In this document: positions 12,480-23,527 of the stretch, in pieces
How positions within the stretch are numbered: the first letter of the stretch is position 1
Layout: each line of letters starts with the position of its first letter
Assembly: GCA_014529385.2 (NCBI GenBank)
Contig: CM043963.1
Span: 67,875,912-67,939,911, forward strand
From: Adiantum capillus-veneris
Taxonomy: Eukaryota > Streptophyta > Polypodiopsida > Polypodiales > Pteridaceae
DNA length: 64,000 bases
Direction: 5' to 3'
The notes under the pieces: generated by a model
Databases searched by the model: none
What the model was told of the DNA's origin: nothing
What the model saw: the letters and a program-made list of their open reading frames with translations, nothing else
Made by a program: the position numbers and the translations under genes

Positions 12480-13089
12480 TCTATACTATATATGAAGCAG
12501 CTTAAATTTTTCAAAGAAGGAGAGACCTTCCATGTGTCACTGGGTGCTTCACTTAAGAAAAAATGTTATAAAACCTCTATTCTAAAATGCAAAAGTAAGG
12601 GTAGGAATTTTTTAAATGCAAAAGTAAATAGTAGCATGGGAGGAAATGAAAAAACTTTTGAGAATGGAAAAGCAAAGACTTTCTACTTTAGAAAAAGTAA
12701 TTTTACCAGTTTAAGTACACATAACAAAAAGATTTTTGAAAATGTAAAGCCTTTCTACTTTTACATAAAGTAAATGTTCCAGCTTAAGTGCACATAACAA
12801 AAAAATGACAATTGTTGTGGATGTTTTATTATTTAATGAAAATATAAATTTTAAAGATAAATTGGGCTTTGTTTTTCCAAAGGATTTTCTTTAAGACCAA
12901 ACTCACAGTAGAGTAAATGTATTTAAATCTCAAAGAAACTACAAATGGGCCTCAAGCTCAAGCCGAGCCTTGAAGATTACATATTTGTCCTCTCTCCGAG
13001 GCCACCAAGAACACAGTAGGTGTACTATAATAACAAACTTTTACTTATCGTAGCTTGCCACACAACTGCATGGATAGCCCTATACTAGT
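12480..13089 (+). mobile_element. Probable short non-autonomous Helitron
   Basis: The left end reads A|TCTATACTATATATGAAGC, the TC start after a host A expected of Helitrons. The right end reads CTATACTAGT (CTAGT at 13085-13089) about 15 bases after a weak hairpin CCA...TGG. The next base is G, not the expected T, so the right end is less sure. Inside is a 64-bp imperfect tandem duplication (about 12680-12805) and an AAGCCGAGCC segment also met near 15290. No coding capacity. Confidence 0.45.
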
Positions 13090-13512
13090 GTATTTTCAAA
13101 ATTTTCAAAATAACTATAAGGAGACACTTCTAAATCCTTTCTTAAAGTGCTTGAAAATTGTTAAACATTGGACACCTATGTTGTTGTCTCTTCTCTCCCA
13201 ATTTATTGATTACTGTAGTCAGTGCATGTATGTATGTGCATGCACATGACAGATACACTAACAAAAACTTGAACATTGAGTGTATTTTTATGAAGAGAGG
13301 AGGGCTTGCTTGCTTATGGAAAATCTCGACCATCCATGGGGTAGCTCTCAATGCAACTCAAGTATGTCACCGGAGGGAAGAGAGAGAAAGAGAGAGAGAG
13401 AGATGGCAAAAAATAGGAGTTTTGTGGATAGTCCACTATCAGATTTAGCAGGACTACATCTGCTTGTGTGAATCACCTTTTGGGATGGTAGATAGGCCAA
13501 TTTCAACACATG

Positions 13513-13513
<1 letters not shown>
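13090..13513. other. Non-coding spacer
   Basis: No gene recognised. Contains a short purine-rich (GA) run at about 13377-13403. Confidence 0.4.

Positions 13514-13585
<72 letters not shown>
13514..13585. repeat. Compound (TG)n(AG)n microsatellite
   Basis: About 15 TG units run directly into about 21 AG units. The same TG-AG order recurs at 54944-55019. Confidence 0.95.
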
Positions 13586-13587
<2 letters not shown>

Positions 13588-13964
13588 GAGATAAAAAAGG
13601 CACTAATCCATGAAAGGAAGATAGGGGAGAGAGAAAGAGAGACAAAGAGATCAGAGAGAGGTTGATTCTCATAATTGCGCATGTTAAAATATCCTCAATT
13701 TTTTATAAAAGATGATAAACAGGAATTTCCTTGAGATGAAACAGTTGGGTCAACTACAATGGTGATGATTCTGAGGACACTAAAGAAACAACCTGGAATT
13801 TTGAGAGCTGCGTAAAACTAGCCACATGGGAAAATTGAAAAAACAAGAAACCAAATGAAACATTTCTCTTAAAGAATCAAAATTTTCCCATGGTAAGCTA
13901 AATGGAGATAAGATGATAGCAGCTTCAGAAAGATAGGCACTTCCATAAAGAGCACACTCTACAA

Positions 13965-14042
<78 letters not shown>

Positions 14043-14071
14043 ACACACGTCTCATAATTTCTAATGAATGT

Positions 14072-14115
<44 letters not shown>
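13965..14115. repeat. Compound (TC)n(CA)n microsatellites
   Basis: TC run at 13965-13984 passes into a CA run to about 14048; a second CA run fills 14073-14115. They produce long VCVCV-type false open frames on the minus strand. Confidence 0.95.
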
Positions 14116-14213
14116 GAAGAATCTAATGTAGGAAAAAATGCAAGGGGTTTTAGAGATCAATGTTAAAAGTCAAACTCAAGATTTGTTACTCAAAGAAGAG
14201 AGAGAGGGAGAGA

Positions 14214-14219
14214 GGGGGT

Positions 14220-14254
<35 letters not shown>
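14214..14254. repeat. Long G homopolymer
   Basis: Thirty-five consecutive G bases at 14220-14254 preceded by GGGGGT and a GA-rich lead. A strong G-quadruplex former on the plus strand; assembly length is uncertain for such runs. Confidence 0.85.
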
Positions 14255-14256
<2 letters not shown>

Positions 14257-14308
14257 TCTTCGAGACCCCATAGAGCCAAAGAAATGTGTGTATGTGTATG
14301 CATGTGCG

Positions 14309-14311
<3 letters not shown>

Positions 14312-14360
<49 letters not shown>
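14312..14360. repeat. (GA)n microsatellite
   Basis: About 24 GA units between the G run and block X. Confidence 0.95.
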
Positions 14361-14361
<1 letters not shown>

Positions 14362-14475
14362 ATGCTTGTATATAGCCAACTAGAGTGAAATATGTATAAA
14401 TACATAAGGTTTCTCCCATCTTCCATAAATACATAGGCACGCGCATACACACACACACACATACATATCTATGGA

Positions 14476-14761
14476 GGCACCCTTTCCTGCCAAAATTTAT
14501 AGAATTAATTTTAAGCATGGCCCACAAGTTAACTGTTAAAAATAAAAAGAACAATATATCCGAGAATTAGTAATAGGTCCATCAATTGGGAAATCTCTCT
14601 ACCCATTTTGCAGTGCTAATGTGAGGATTTGTCTTTGTCAGGCATTTAATCCATTTTCTATGGGTGAAAAACTTTAGCTATCCTTTTAAAAATACACTAT
14701 AATGCCAAAAAATAATATCTTGAAATTTTGAAGGTCTTGAAGGGTGCATGAGCTCAATGGT

Positions 14762-14812
<51 letters not shown>

Positions 14813-14832
14813 GTGTGTGTGTGTGTGTGTGT
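14476..14832. repeat. Dispersed repeat block X, copy 1, with (CT)n(GT)n tail
   Basis: About 290 bp, closely matching 60031-60324, from CCAAAATTTA through GGTCCATCAATTGG to GAGCTCAATGGTAAAATC. In both copies that last word runs straight into a long CT tract. The word GAGCTCAATGGTA resembles the A box of a tRNA gene, so a tRNA-related SINE is possible but unproven. Confidence 0.7.
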
Positions 14833-15225
14833 TAATAACGTGGAGAACGACTCTTGTAATTTCATATCCTCGAAGAGAGACAACCCCAAGTCTACGTTTG
14901 GCGAGCTTTTTTTTTTCTCGGGCTCTTTAAAAAAATACACACTTTAGATTTTTTTAAAAAAAATATCAATATTGGTTTTGAAAGAACCCCCTTGAAAAAA
15001 TAAAGCCAAATATATCTTCAAAAATAAAATTTTCATTAAATAGAAAAACCTCCACTAAAGTTTTCTCTTTTTTCTTATATCTTCAAATAGTAAATTTGTA
15101 TTAAGTAGCAAAACCTTCACTAAAATTATCCATTTTTTGTTATGTGCAATCAAAATAGAACATATATTTGATAAAGAATAGAAAGTCTTTTGACTTTACA
15201 TTTGAAAAAGCTTGTCATTTCTTAC
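14833..15225. other. AT-rich DNA left of the LINE
   Basis: No coding content. Ends with tgtcatttcttac (15213-15225), the left copy of the LINE target duplication. Confidence 0.5.
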
Positions 15226-15751
15226 TTTTTTTTTTTTTCAAAACTCACAATTGTGAGTGGATAGTATTAAGAACAAAAATATACACCAATCCTCAAGCTC
15301 AGACTGAGCCTTGAGGGTCAAAGGATTAGAAGTTATCTCCTTAGTAGAGAAATCACTCCTACTCCTCGGCTTTACTTATTACAAGATGTTATGTATTGTT
15401 CTAGTCCAGTCCTGTGAGGTTTGTTTGCATCCAATCATGTGGATCATCAATCTTCTCTCTTGCGTGATTTCGCAAAAGCTTTCCACAACTAGATCCCCCT
15501 CAAACATGTGGCGGTTCCTTGCTTGCCAAATATGGTGCAAGAAGTGGTACTTGATTATTTGAGTGTAGACGAGAAGAGCAGGACTTCCCATCCTGTTACT
15601 ACCAAAGAACAGATCATTCTTGAAGAACTTAATTTGCCATGTCCTTTGAATCCACTTGCATATTTTCCCAGCCATGCCCCTGATTGCTTGGCATTCCATG
15701 AAAAGGTGGGCTAGGTACTCACTGGCTATTCTGCACCCCGAGCAACGATCA
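15226..15751 (-). pseudogene. LINE ORF2 C-terminal end (zf-RVT, second half)
   Basis: Minus-strand frame reads RCSGCRIASEYLAHLFMECQ, then continues through HHIWQARNRHMFEG to a stop near 15379. The C-x2-C...H-x4-C arrangement is that of the zf-RVT domain found at the end of plant L1 ORF2 proteins. The first half of the domain is at 26417-26876. Truncated element, not functional. Confidence 0.85.
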
Positions 15752-15925
15752 TGTCAGGACAAGGGTCCTACGAGGCAAGGCCCAACCTAGGGGATGAGGG
15801 ACCTAGGCCAAGGGCCGGCTGGACCAGCGCGGACTGGGGATCCGCTTAGGGCAAGTGCTAGGAGCTAGCCTATATAAGGGGCGATAGGGAGGAGGATCCC
15901 AGGTTCAGTTACCCTAGGCCTTATA
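15752..15925 (+). repeat. Left (5') LTR of the short-LTR element
   Basis: 174 bp, matching 26243-26416 at all but about ten positions; contains a TATATAAGG promoter-like word near 15872. Confidence 0.85.
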
Positions 15926-18357
15926 TTGGTATCAGAGCTCAGGGGGAGGGAGGAGCTATGGAGGAGGAGGAAGCCTTGTCTTGACAGGAGGAAGCCTTAC
16001 TTCGATGCAGGTTCTCTCTCTCTCTCTTGCTACCCTAGCGAAGTTCAGGTCTCATGAAAAGCCATGCAAAGGAGGGTAAGGTCGTGCATCAAGTTTCATG
16101 GTGGAAACGGCGTCAAGGCCTAACAGCAAGCATGGCTATGGGATGCAGTCCCTCCATAGCCGAGGAGTCCGCGTGTGAAGCCGACCTTGCATCAAACTTG
16201 GGAAGCCGTCGACCCGCGTGGAATCGCGTGCTGTTTGGCCTGACGGGAGCGCGTCGGGCTGGGGAGCAAAGCTTGCTTCATGAGCGCGCTATGTCGAGCA
16301 ACGCAGGCCGTGGGCATGGCTCTATCTCTGCGCACAGTCCATCCGCCATAGCCAGGAATTCATGTTTTGTTTTTTTAATTTTTTTTTTATTTTCAAAAAA
16401 CAGGGCCTTTGGGGCACCCTATTTTGGGCACCCACTCTTACTAAGGGCGGCAGCCCATGCTATGCATGCACCTCTTGTTACGTGGCGAAAACGGCCACCG
16501 TCACAGGCTCTGCAAGCCATCCCATGTGCAGAATTTTTCCATGGTGGGCTCGAACACACGCTATGGGAGCACAATTGCCACTCATCCATGGGTTTCCATG
16601 GTGGATAAAAGATGCGGGAATTGAGTTCGTGGCTTCAAGGAAGGTGCAGACTTTTTCCATGGTGGGCTCGAACACACGCTGCAGGAGCACAATTGCCGCT
16701 CATCCATGGGTTTCCATGGTGGATAAAAGACGCGAGAATCGGTACATGTTCAAGGATGTTTGTATCTGGGAGATACTTCACGGTGCATCCTCATACGGAT
16801 GGATTACGAGGTTCAAGTTTTACCTTCTTCTCTTTTCATAGCTTTGTGTATATGATGGTATTGCAGGAGCCTGTAATTATCTTGACCATGGTGCCTAAGT
16901 GACTACCATGTTCAGTTCATTCCGTCCGATTTAGTTCGACGTTACCACAATTCGGACTACGAAGCATGTCTCCAACCACACTACCCAGACCAGGAATGTT
17001 ATGGGCTCCAACAAGGAAAGGTTGCCTAGGAATATGCAGGATCCCGCCCAATAAGTATGTTAACTTGTTGCTTTTGATCAAGCAGTATTTCATAATAGCT
17101 GACATTTGATAGCTAAGTGGTAGATCAACATCGAGCACTGTTACGATTCTCAATATCATGTCTTTCGGCAAGGCCCTTGACAGCATGAAGTAGAGTAGTT
17201 ATTGAGCATGTGCTTGATAAACTCTCGTATGAAATGGAATGTATGATCACGGCTATCATTCATATAACCAAGAACGTCTGAGATGCATAACTTGTGCGTG
17301 TTCTACTATTCAACATGGTCGACTTTTTGTGCATAAACGACAAGGTCGTCTCTCTTTGCTATGACAGCTGTCGTTAATAGCATTTGTCGGCAACGAGACC
17401 AGCCAGAGTTCTATGAAGCAAGGCTTGAATTTCTACATCTTTCATTGAAGCTGGCCACGTTTGGCATATGCTATGAGCATACACAAGGGGGAAGGAATAG
17501 AAAAAGTGTTTGTAGGTGGGTTCAATTTGGCAGGCTATGGCTTTATGTACCAGACGGGTGTATAGGACATACGAGGGCATCTGTCCAGATATGGCTATGG
17601 GCCGTTTCGGAATGAGTTTTTCTCCCAACTTCCATGACAACTGGTTGCAGCAACAACGACCAGGCTAGCCCAGTTTAAGTTTTTCCTGTTTCTTCCTGTT
17701 TACACTTTACTTGGCAATTACTATTATTATGCAAAGCAAAGTGCTTTGGCAATTTTATAGGACGCACGGCTTCAGGGAACTGGCAAAATAGGGGATATCA
17801 ACTCACAGACTCCCAACCAGTTCAAATTCTGCAAGATACTTACAATGTTAGTTCTCACAGTTGAGGCCATCACTCTGCGCAAGGGCTTTCCATTCTTTAT
17901 GCAAGGCATGCTAGTGACGTGAATTCAATTCTGTCGCTTCATGCATTACGCTTCCGCTAACACACTCGCAACTCTCTCAAGGACAGAGTACGGACGGATT
18001 TCTGGTTGCTATCAACACTGAACAATACTAAAAAGAACCTACAATTTCGTCTAGATTCACCGGCACGGTGCCCCTTTCAAGTCATCCTCATACAGTCACG
18101 ACCCTACACGGTAGACGGTCAAGCTTAAACTTGTGTTTTCTGTTGCCTCTCTCAATGAGAGCGTCATACAGACAGATTGTGGAATGCTTATAGGATAAGC
18201 TGCAATTCAGGCATAAGATGTCTAAGAGCACACATTCTGGGCACACGCTCTACAAATTTAAGGAAGTTCCTCAGCCCAGCATGCTATTCGTTTCTCTCTT
18301 TTTCTTATTTATTTCAAGAATAATGAAACTCTTCTAAGAAGCTTTTGCTACACATTC
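15926..18357. other. Internal region of the short-LTR element, left of Copia-2
   Basis: About 2.4 kb. Apart from the primer site, I recognise no protein domain. A 118-bp tandem duplication lies at about 16534-16744. Confidence 0.5.
16534..16744. repeat. Tandem duplication, period about 118 bp
   Basis: Two copies beginning TTTTTCCATGGTGGGCTCG (16534 and 16652) that share GGGTTTCCATGGTGGATAAA and differ at only a few sites. Confidence 0.9.
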
Positions 18358-18827
18358 TCTTAACTATGGAGCCTGATTTACCCTTGTAATTTTTTGTGGT
18401 AAAAGCGCACATTTGTAAGGCCCCCACTATGAGGAGAATCCATCGTGCGTGAAGGAAAATCACTCGCCAGAAACCAAAATTTTCACGGCAAAAAATATTC
18501 CTTTTCGCCGGAATATTATGGCCGGACGGCGGCCGAAAAGTGGTCGGAAAACAACCGATCGGTCGGCCGGTGGCTGGTAGTCAATGGCCGGTGGCCGGTG
18601 GCCGAATTCAAAAGCGGACTTGTCTTCTCAAGGGCGGCCACCGGCCACCGGCCACATTGGGTGAACCACGCTTCCCGTGGACATAGCCCACATTGGGTGA
18701 ACCACATATATCGTGTGTACTCTCTTTCTCTCTCTCTCTACTCTATAATCTCTTGTGTGTGAAATCTATCTCTCTCCATTAAGTAACCTACTCAAATATC
18801 TATTTAGCTACGTTATATTTCCTAACA
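18358..18827 (+). repeat. Copia-2 5' LTR
   Basis: 470 bp, followed by the primer site. Shares its start, its CCGGTGGCCGG-rich middle and its CT-rich end with 22841-23527. Confidence 0.88.
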
Positions 18828-21800
18828 ACTGGTATTAAAGCAAGGTTTGCTCGTAGCTAAGTTATCTCAAGGAAAGGATTCCTTGAATTGAGTGGGAGTT
18901 ATGGTAGAGGAAGGGAAGCTCAAGATTGAGAAGTTCAACGGCAAAAACTACCAACATTGGAAGATGCAGATTGAAGACTATCTCTACCAAAAGGACCTCT
19001 ATCTGCCACTAGGCGGTCTTGCAAAGAAACCCACAACGATGGCAAATGAAGCATGGATTGTCCTTGATCGAAAGGCACTGGGAACAATCCGGTTAAGCTT
19101 GGCGTCAACGGTGGCCTTCAATGTGTCGGAGATGAAGACCACGGAGGACTTGATGAAGTCACTTGACAACTTCTACAAGAAACCATCGGCATCCAATAAG
19201 GTATTTCTTATGAAGCGCTAGTTCAATCTAAAGATGGCAGAGAATGGTTCAGTTGCAGAACACCTAAATGACTTTAACACAAACATAAGTCAACTTCGAT
19301 CGGTGAAAATCAATTTCGATGACGAAGTGCGAGCTCTCCTTATACTATCATCTCTACCGGATAGTTGGGACAGCCTTGTGATGGCTGTAAGTAATTCTAT
19401 TTTTGGCACAAATACTCTTAAGTTTGATGATGTTGTGGGTGTTCTCCTAAGCAAGGAAATACGAAGGAGAAGAACAGGAGAATCATCAAGTGCTGCATTG
19501 TCAGTGGAAACAAGAGGAAGGCCTAAGGAGAGGTTCAAAAACCAAAAGGGTCGTGATCGCTCAAGGCGGAGCAAGTCACGCACAAAGTCAGTTCTTGAAT
19601 GTTGAAACTGCGGCAAGAAGGGCCACGTCAAGAAGGATTGCTGGTCCAAGAAGAAGAAGGAGACCGAGTCTCAAGACAACAAGCCAACATCGGAGGCCAA
19701 TGTGGCAGGTAAAGTAGAGCGAGATGCTCTAATTCTCTCATTGGACAATGTATCTAATTCATGGATAGTAGATTCCGGGGCTTCATTCCATGCGACACCA
19801 CACAAGCATAATTTCCAAGATTACACCAAAGGTAATTTTGGGTATGTATAATTGGAGATAATGAAGCTTGTGAGATTCTCGGCAAAGGTACAGTTTCTGT
19901 CGAAACTGCTAACGGAAATGAATGGAAGCTTAAAGATGTTAGGCATGTTCCTTCTCTTCGCAAAAATTAGATCTCTACAGGACAATTGGACGATGAAGGT
20001 CACAACATTGCATTCAGAAACAAACGGTGGAAGATCTCAAAAGGATCTTTGGTGGTTGCCAAGGGAGAAAAGATCGGTACACTTTACGTGTGTACTGTTA
20101 GCACGCAACCTTCAGCTTGTGCAACAACTACAAAATTTGATAGTGCGGTGTGGCACTATCGGCTTGGGCATATGAGTGCTAAAGGAATGCAAATCCTTCA
20201 AACAAAGAAGTTTCTACCAGGTTTGAAAGCAATGTACTTAGAGTTCTATGAAGATTATGTTTATAGTAAACAAAAGAGGGTAAAATTTCAAAAATCAGGA
20301 AATGAAAGAAAAAATAAAAAACTTGAGTTGGTTCATTCTGATGTTTGGGGTCCTGCAAGTACACCATCACTTGGTGGCTCATTATACTATGTAACATTCA
20401 TAGACGATGCGACTAGAAAAACATGGGTTTATGTCATGAAGAATAAATCCGATGTATTTTCCATATTTCAAAGGTGGAAAGCCTTTGTGGAGAATGAAAT
20501 AGGTACCAAGGTTAAATGCCTCAGATCCGACAATGGAAGTGAATATTGTAGCCAAGCTTTTGAAAGCTTTTGTGCTAGCAATGGCATTCGGAGGCAAAGG
20601 ACAACCCCAAGGACACCTCAACAAAATGGTATTTCGGAAAGGATGAACAGGACAATCATGGAGCGAGCACGAAGCATGCGGCTACATGTAGGCCTACCGC
20701 TTGAGCTTTGTGCGGAAGCTGTAAGTACGTATGTGTACTTAATCAATCTCTCACCCTCAACGACATTGGATGGGGGAGTTCCAGAAGAGGCATGGACAGG
20801 TAGACCAGTGAATTATGCATTTCTCAAAGTGTTTGGGTGTGAGGCTTTCATGCACATAGATAGAAGCCTAAGATCAAAGCTAGATGCAAAGTCCAAAAAG
20901 TGTTTCTTCATTGGCTATGGAGAAGGTGACTTTGGGTATCGCCTATGGAATCCTGAAGATGGTAAAATCTTAAGGAGTAGGGATGTAGTTTTTAACGAAC
21001 AAAATATGTACAAAGATTACTTGGAAAGAAAACAAACAAAAGAAACAGGTGATGAGTACATGGAGCTTGAGGACGGTGAAGACTCAAGGACTGCAAACGG
21101 TGAAAATGTGCAACAACGTCAACCAAATGAGGAGCCACAACCTATTCCCCGAAGATCTACAAGAGCAAGTAGACCTCCAGAAAGGTTTGTGCCTTCCTTC
21201 AACCATCTCTTGATCTCAAATTCTGGAGAGCCAGAATCATACGAAGAAGCTATGCAACATGAATCCAAAGAAGAATGGACGAAGAGCATGCAACTGGAGA
21301 TGGACTCACTACATCACAACCAAACATGGGAGTTGGTTGAGTTGCCTAAAGGTAAGCGGGAACTTAAAAAAAAATGGGTGTACAAGGTGAAGGAAGAAGA
21401 AGGTGGGAAAAAAAGGTACAAGTCTAGGCTTGTGGTAAAAGGTTTTTCTCAAAAGAAAGGTATTGACTTCAATGAAATATTTTCTCCTATTGTAAAAATG
21501 AACTCAATTAGGCTTGTCTTAAGCCTTGTGGCTGCTCATGATCTAAATCTCGAGCAAATGGATGTAAATACGGCATTCCCTCACGGTGACTTAGAGGAGG
21601 AAATCTACATGCTTCAACCAAAGGGGTATGAAGTAAAAGGTAAGGAGAAAATGGTTTTCAGATTAAAGAAGAGCTTGTATGGTTTAAAGCAAGCATCAAG
21701 ACAATGGTACTTGAAGTTTTATCGATGGATGTTGGATCATGGATTCACAAGATGCAACTCGGATCACTGCGTCTACACGAAGAATTTGGGAGATGGGAAA

Positions 21801-22840
21801 TTCATCATCCTAATGTTGTATATTGATGACATGTTGATTGCAAGTGCTAACATGCAAGACATCAAAGACCTAAAAGAGGAGCTGTCTAAATCTTTTTCAA
21901 TGAAAGATTTAAGTGCTGCAAAGAGGATACTTGGTATGAAAATATCAAGGGACAGGACGAAGAAGACAATAAAGCTATCTCAAGAAGATTACATCAAGAA
22001 GGTACTAGAAAGGTTTGCAATGCAAAATGCAAAACCACTTTCTACACCTTTAGCTCGTCACTTTAAACTAACAAAGGATATGTGTCCAAAGACACAAGAG
22101 GAGATAGCCTATATGTCTAAAGTTCCATATGCTGCAGCGGTAGGTTCTCTAATGTATGCTATGGTCTGGACAAGGCCAGACATTGCACATGCAGTGGGAG
22201 TTGTGAGTAGGTTCATGGAAAACCCAGTAAAGAGCATTGGCAAGCTGTGAAGTGGATACTTAGGTATCTAAAAGGGACAACAACAAATGCTTTGTATTTT
22301 GGAGGAACTGATATTTTTCTAGAAGGGTATGCTGATGCAAATATGGCAGGTGACAAAGATACTCGAAGGAGCACTACTGGCTATGTGTTCACGGTTGGAG
22401 GCACAGCAGTAAGCTGGGCTTCAAAGCTGCAGAAAGTGGTTTCACTTTCTACCACGGAAGCAGAGTATGTAGCAATGACGGAGGCAAGCAAAGAAATTCT
22501 ATGGCTTCACAGATTCTTAGAAGAGCTTGGATTCAAACAAGACAATTGTGTCTTGTACAGTGATAGCCAAAGCGCTATCCATCTTGCAAAGAACTCAGTC
22601 TTTCATTCAAGGAAAAAGCACATTGAGGTGAGATATCAATTTATACGCACTCTTTTGGAAGAGGGACAGCTAAAGCTAGGAAAGGTGCATACAAGTGAAA
22701 ATCTTGCAGACATGTTTACAAAGGTGGTCAACAAGGAGAATTTGAGATTTTTCTCATCTTCAATCGGCATTCAAGGATAAGAAGTCAAGATGGAAAGCAG
22801 TCACAGGTTTGGTTTGGAGATCAGTCTCCAAGTGGGAGAT

Positions 22841-23403
22841 TGTTAAGTATGAAGCCTGATTTACCCTTGTAATTTTCTGTGGTAAAAGCGTACATTTGTA
22901 AGGCCCCCACTATGAGGAGAAGCCATCGTGCGTGAAGGAAAATCACTCGCCAAAAACCAAAATTTTCACAGCAAAAAATATTCCTTTTCGCCGGAATATT
23001 AGGGCAGGACGACGGCCAAAAAGTGGTTGGAAAACAACCGATCGGTTGGCCGGTGGCCGGTGGCCGAATTCAAAAGCAGACTTGTCTTCTCAAGGGCGGC
23101 CACACATGGGCAGATTGAAGGGTCCAATTTGGACTTATCTACACAAGGGCGGCTACACATGGCTGCCTCTCATGAGAGAGGGCAGCCCTTTTGGTCTATA
23201 AAAGTAGGCCATTTCTACACCCATTTCATAGTGTGAAGTTGATGCAACAAGGTGAGTGTGAGGTGGTGTGAGTGAAGCAAGGCGGGAGCTCCATTAAGGG
23301 TATAATCCATTTGTAAACTACTTCTTGTTTTGAAGTACTAAAGCCATTGAGTGGCTGCTTTCCCGTGGACGTAGCCCACATTGGGTGAACCATGTATATC
23401 GTG

Positions 23404-23442
<39 letters not shown>

Positions 23443-23527
23443 CTATAATCTCTTGTGTGTGAAATCTATCTCTCTCCATTAAGTAACCTACTCAAATATC
23501 TATTTAGCTACGTCATATTTCCTAACA
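22841..23527 (+). repeat. Copia-2 3' LTR
   Basis: 687 bp; includes a CTATAAAAG promoter-like word near 23196 and a CT run at about 23408-23439. Confidence 0.88.

Larger units (their letters stand above)
18358..23527 (+). mobile_element. Ty1/Copia LTR retrotransposon (Copia-2), middle-aged, broken
   Basis: LTRs at 18358-18827 and 22841-23527 (TGTTAAG...CCTAACA; lengths 470 and 687 bp). A primer site variant TGGTATTAAAGC is at 18830-18841, and a purine tract (AAGTGGGAGAT) abuts the right LTR. Flanks cattc and cattt look like a slightly decayed 5-base target duplication. Parts on the plus strand: gag from about 18.89 kb, zinc knuckle CGKKGHVKKDC near 19.61 kb, protease DSGASFHAT near 19.77 kb, integrase about 20.3-20.9 kb, reverse transcriptase about 21.3-22.1 kb (YIDDM near 21.82 kb) and RNase H about 22.3-22.7 kb. 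LTRs differ by roughly 4-5 percent where they align by eye, older than Copia-1. Much of the pol region still reads open; a few breaks. Confidence 0.93.

Noticed and set aside
13780-14554. Long open frames rich in VCVCV, SLSLSL or polyproline
   Set aside because: They are translations of CA, CT/GA and G microsatellites, not proteins.
14748-14766. Functional tRNA gene
   Set aside because: Only an A-box-like word; no B box, anticodon arm or acceptor pairing before the CT run.
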